Below, in pieces: positions 5,523-8,029 of a stretch of 8,029 bases of DNA. Under the pieces are notes generated by a model. The model made no database searches, had not been told where the DNA came from, and saw only the letters and a list, made by a program, of their open reading frames with translations. Position 1 is the first letter of the stretch. Each line of letters begins with the position of its first letter. Location: NCBI GenBank assembly GCA_003577005.1, contig QEUW01000487.1:1-8029 (forward strand), in the 5' to 3' direction. Made by a program: the position numbers and the translations under genes. The stretch comes from Chloroflexota bacterium. Lineage in GTDB: Bacteria; Chloroflexota; Anaerolineae; Caldilineales; Caldilineaceae.

Positions 5523-5698
5523 GCAATCTAGAGTTGGCGCAAATTGGGCTCTATCTTCTCTTGCTCCTGATCTGTACGCCCCTGTTGGGGACCTACATGG
5601 CGAAAGTCTACACCGGCCAACCCACCTGGCTGACGCCGGTGCTGCGCCCGGTAGAAAAGCTCATTTACCGCTCGTCAGGCGTCAAGACCGAAGAGGAG
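5519..5698 (+). CDS. kdpA: KdpA (K+-translocating subunit) 5' exon, interrupted by a group II intron
   Basis: KdpA is the channel-like, K+-binding subunit of the KdpFABC pump. The visible ~60 codons contain the first transmembrane helix (residues 7-25, LLLLLICTPLLG) and the family N-terminal landmarks TPLLGTYMAKV, LRPVEKLIYR and GVKTEEE (compare PLGSGLA, GVERVLFR and GVSDREM in E. coli KdpA). After EEE the frame continues for 38 more codons to a stop at 5812, but that sequence is hydrophilic, has no KdpA character and is intron RNA. All selectivity-filter segments must lie beyond the window. The start overlaps the preceding small ORF by 4 nt. The intron is in the sense orientation, so splicing could restore the reading frame; without splicing the gene is dead. 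Confidence 0.85.
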
Positions 5699-6147
5699 AT
5701 GCGACGCCCGACCAACCGGAAACCGAAAGGTAAAAGGGAAAGTAGCATGTCGGGAAAGCATGAGAATACCAAGTCGTCAAGGGAATCGTCATGCAAGACC
5801 TGTCACCTATGATGAAAGCTAGACTGCCTAAACCCTAATCACCAGTGTAGAAAATCCGCCTACCAGGGGAAAGACGACTGAAACCCCTGCCGAACAAGGT
5901 CAAGCGATTATCGCATTCGCGAGACAGGCTCTCCAAAGCTCGGACGATGCACAGTGAGTGCATATAAGGTGATGAGTAGGGCATCTAAGGGTGACTAGAG
6001 ACAGAATTAGCTATGTACTACGGGATGACCTAAAGGGGGCGACCCCCACGGTCACGGAGTCCCCATAGTAGTCAGCGGTGGAGTAACGCCCACCACAAGG
6101 CGAAGGGGGGCAGGTTCGTCAGACACAAAGACAGAGAGGTATGCGAA
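5699..6147 (+). ncRNA. Group II intron ribozyme, 5' domains (non-coding stretch)
   Basis: A highly structured non-coding region. Hairpins visible by eye: GCGA/TCGC at 5904-5914, TGCAC/GTGCA at 5948-5962, GGGGG/CCCCC around CGA at 6035-6047 (inside a TGACC/GGTCA closing stem), and GGTGG/CCACC at 6077-6094. A loop with CTCTCC (5929-5934) gives five consecutive pairs to GGAGA at 5695-5699 next to the 5' splice site and is a candidate EBS1-IBS1 contact. Exact domain boundaries need a covariance model. A ribosome binding site (GAGAGG) for the intron ORF ends this region. Confidence 0.7.
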
Positions 6148-7956
6148 ATGCAGAAAGCCGAAACTGTGCTTGGTGTCATCCAGAAAAGTGGTGTGGATAG
6201 AAAGCCACTGGAACGGGTGTATCGGCAACTGTTCAACCGAGATTTGTATCTAAAAGCGTACGGGAACCTCTACGCAAATAAAGGGGCCATGACGCCAGGG
6301 GCTACAAATCAAACCGTCGATGCGATGTCGCTCAAGCGAATCGACAAGCTCATAGAAGAACTGAGGGAAGAAAAGTTCAAATGGACACCCGTCCGAAGAA
6401 CATACATTCCCAAAAAGGATGGAACACAGCGGCCACTAGGAATCCCGACATGGGAAGACAAAATCCTGCAAGAAGCAATCAGGATGCTGCTGGAAGCCTA
6501 CTATGAGCCTAGATTCAGTGACAACTCACATGGGTTCAGACCAAACAGGGGATGTCATACAGCAATTGAGCACATCAAGTTCAACGGCAAAGGAACAAAG
6601 TGGTTCATCGAAGGAGACATTTCAAAATGCTTCGACAGAATCGACCACGGTAAACTCGCCGAAATACTTCGGAGAGACATACACGATGAGAGACTTGTCA
6701 GGCTACTTGAATGGCTACTGAGAGCAGGATACATGGAAGACTGGAAGTGGAATGCAACTCTGAGCGGCACGCCGCAAGGGGGAGTAATCAGCCCGCTACT
6801 CTCGAACATCTACCTGCACGAGATGGACCGCTACATCGAGCAGGAGCTAATACCCAAGTACACAAGGGGGAAAGAACGAAAGCGAAATCCTGAGTACCGG
6901 TACTATGAGTACAAAAAGGGTACAGCCAAACGGCGGAATGACCGCAAGGCATACAGGGCTTGGGACAAGAAGCTGAGACAAGTACCAGTAGGCGACACAA
7001 AAGACCCAGACTATCGAAGGCTGAAGTACGTCAGATATGCGGACGACTTTCTGCTGGCATTCGACGGACCGAAAAGCGAAGCGAAGGAAATCAAGGAGCA
7101 ATTAACGCAATGGCTCCAAGATGAACTCAAGCTGGAACTATCGGAAACCAAGACACTCATCACACACGCCAGAACAGAAGCCGCCAAATTTCTGGGCTAC
7201 GAAATGCAGGTAGCACAAGAGGACAGTTGGCGAAATAGTGTAGGGCTAAGAAACATCAATGGTGTCATCGTGCTACGGATACCGAAATCCAACCTGAAGG
7301 AGATGACCTGTCGATACACCAAGAATGGCAAGCCAATACACCGGGCAGAACTGATCCTGAATAGCGACTATGACATCGTGGCTAGATACCAAAGCGAGTA
7401 CAGGGGATATGTACAGTACTATCAGATGGCAAGCAACCTGTACAGAATGAATGAACTGCGATGGGTAATGGAGACTTCGCTACTCAAAACCCTCGCAAAC
7501 AAACATAAGTCCACAGTGACAAAGATGGCAAAGAAATACTCTTGCCATATCCAAACCAGTAGTGGACCTATGAAGGGTCTCAGAGTGATAGTAAGCCGAG
7601 ACGGAAAGAAGCCGCTTGTCGCAGAATTCGGGGGAATCCCTCTCAAGAAAAATGGCAAACCGAAACACATCACGGACAGCGTCGTACACATTGGGGGACA
7701 AAGAACGGAGTTGGAGGCCAGGCTTCTCGCAAACGAATGCGAGATGTGTGGAAACAGAACTGACATCGAAGTCCACCACGTCCGTAAACTGGCCGACCTC
7801 AAAGTGAAAGGTCGCAAAGAAAAACCGCTATGGATACAGCGAATGGCGGCCTTGAGACGCAAGACTCTGGTAGTCTGCAAGGAGTGCCACGATGCAATAC
7901 ATGCAGGGAGAACTAGAGATGAATGGAAAGACGAGCCGGAGAGCCGTGTGCGCTGA
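6148..7956 (+). CDS. ltrA: Group II intron-encoded reverse transcriptase/maturase with HNH endonuclease
   Basis: A 602-residue multifunctional protein that assists intron splicing, then binds the lariat and drives retrohoming by bottom-strand cleavage and target-primed reverse transcription. Domains: RT motifs at 83-110 (RRTYIPKKDGTQRPLGIP), 125-140 (NSHGFRPNRGCHTAI), 153-167 (FIEGDISKCFDRIDH, catalytic Asp), 207-228 (GTPQGGVISPLLSNIYLHEM), 294-305 with the YADD box (297-300), and 329-353 (LSETKT...KFLGYEM). Maturase/X domain about 405-500 (RGYVQYYQMA, LRWVMETSLLKTLA). C-terminal HNH/zinc module 531-585: C531-x2-C534, H543-H544, C577-x2-C580, H581 and H585. All catalytic motifs are intact with no frameshift. 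ATG 6148 has GAGAGG 8 nt upstream. The stop codon lies inside intron domain V. AT-richer codon use than the flanking genes fits a mobile origin. It resembles chloroplast-like (CL) intron proteins; the class was not verified. Confidence 0.95.
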   Translation: MQKAETVLGVIQKSGVDRKPLERVYRQLFNRDLYLKAYGNLYANKGAMTPGATNQTVDAMSLKRIDKLIEELREEKFKWTPVRRTYIPKKDGTQRPLGIPTWEDKILQEAIRMLLEAYYEPRFSDNSHGFRPNRGCHTAIEHIKFNGKGTKWFIEGDISKCFDRIDHGKLAEILRRDIHDERLVRLLEWLLRAGYMEDWKWNATLSGTPQGGVISPLLSNIYLHEMDRYIEQELIPKYTRGKERKRNPEYRYYEYKKGTAKRRNDRKAYRAWDKKLRQVPVGDTKDPDYRRLKYVRYADDFLLAFDGPKSEAKEIKEQLTQWLQDELKLELSETKTLITHARTEAAKFLGYEMQVAQEDSWRNSVGLRNINGVIVLRIPKSNLKEMTCRYTKNGKPIHRAELILNSDYDIVARYQSEYRGYVQYYQMASNLYRMNELRWVMETSLLKTLANKHKSTVTKMAKKYSCHIQTSSGPMKGLRVIVSRDGKKPLVAEFGGIPLKKNGKPKHITDSVVHIGGQRTELEARLLANECEMCGNRTDIEVHHVRKLADLKVKGRKEKPLWIQRMAALRRKTLVVCKECHDAIHAGRTRDEWKDEPESRVR

Positions 7957-7974
7957 AAGGTGCAAGCACGGTTC
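7941..7974 (+). ncRNA. Group II intron domain V (catalytic hairpin)
   Basis: Exactly 34 nt. GAGCCGTG (7941-7948) pairs with CACGGTTC (7967-7974), followed by a 2-nt AG bulge and an upper stem TGCGCT/GGTGCA closed by a GAAA tetraloop. The AGC catalytic triad is at 7942-7944. The last 16 nt of the maturase ORF, including its stop, overlap the 5' half. Confidence 0.9.
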
Positions 7975-7976
7975 GG

Positions 7977-8029
7977 GGAGGGGCGAACGGAAAAGTGTCA
8001 AAGGACAACTCGCCGGTCGCCTACTCCAC
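7977..8029 (+). ncRNA. Group II intron domain VI with branch-point adenosine and 3' end
   Basis: GGAG (7977-7980) pairs with CTCC (8024-8027), G7981 with T8022, and GGCGA (7982-7986) with TCGCC (8017-8021). This leaves A8023 as a single bulged adenosine, the expected lariat branch point. AC at 8028-8029 is the predicted intron terminus. A 2-nt linker (7975-7976) joins it to domain V. Confidence 0.8.

Larger units (their letters stand above)
5699..8029 (+). mobile_element. Group II intron with RT-maturase-HNH ORF, inserted in kdpA
   Basis: A retroelement of ~2.33 kb. The 5' end is placed where KdpA similarity stops and an AUGCGAC sequence (5699-5705) resembles the GUGYG intron start, with A in place of the first G; an offset of a few bases is possible. 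About 450 nt of structured RNA (domains I-IV) precede the ORF, followed by a 34-nt domain V at 7941-7974 and a domain VI at 7977-8027 with a bulged adenosine at 8023. The terminal AC (8028-8029) matches the AY 3' end and is 7 nt from the branch A, so the intron appears complete and ends on the last base of the window. It lies in the sense orientation relative to kdpA and would be co-transcribed with the operon. Confidence 0.85.

Noticed and set aside
5702..5812. KdpA C-terminal extension read from the open frame to 5812
   Set aside because: The residues are hydrophilic and unlike KdpA helix 2; the sequence is the 5' part of the group II intron RNA.

Overview
The window carries a bacterial chromosome segment with moderately high GC and typical sigma70-type promoters. 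The gene set (hisB/hisC, a PAS-rich histidine kinase, a KamB/NpmA-type 16S rRNA methyltransferase, a kdp operon with a separate kdpF, and a group II intron) would fit a Chloroflexota-like bacterium. That placement is a guess from general style and is not shown by any marker gene.

Layout. Positions 1-1451 (minus strand) hold the end-to-end pair hisC then hisB (hisB runs off the left edge), two steps of histidine biosynthesis, with a recognisable promoter at 1498-1526. hisC carries an in-frame 21-residue insertion that coincides with a palindromic DNA element. Positions 1624-4056 (minus) encode an 810-residue soluble sensor histidine kinase (PAS-PAS-GAF-PAS-HisKA-HATPase), with its own promoter at 4127-4155. 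No response regulator is in view.

Positions 4219-5152 (plus) are the most unusual part. A perfect-consensus promoter is followed by a ~128-nt structured leader with a 17-codon ORF and a strong intrinsic terminator. Next come a 17-bp hairpin that buries the ribosome binding site and then a gene whose product resembles the 16S rRNA A1408 methyltransferases that give aminoglycoside resistance. The arrangement looks like a two-layer (transcriptional plus translational) attenuation system on a ribosome-protection gene. The alternative is a free small RNA lying next to a hairpin-controlled gene.

Positions 5153-5698 (plus) are the start of a kdp high-affinity K+ uptake operon. It has a helically phased TTGA(C/T) repeat array at the promoter, a perfect inverted repeat in the leader, kdpF, an uncatalogued 41-residue membrane peptide, and the first ~60 codons of kdpA. 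kdpA is then interrupted in the sense orientation by a group II intron (about 5699-8029). The intron has a 602-residue RT-maturase-HNH protein and recognisable domains V and VI, and its predicted 3' end falls exactly on the last base of the window. The rest of kdpA should lie beyond the window if the intron splices. No tRNA, rRNA or CRISPR was seen.
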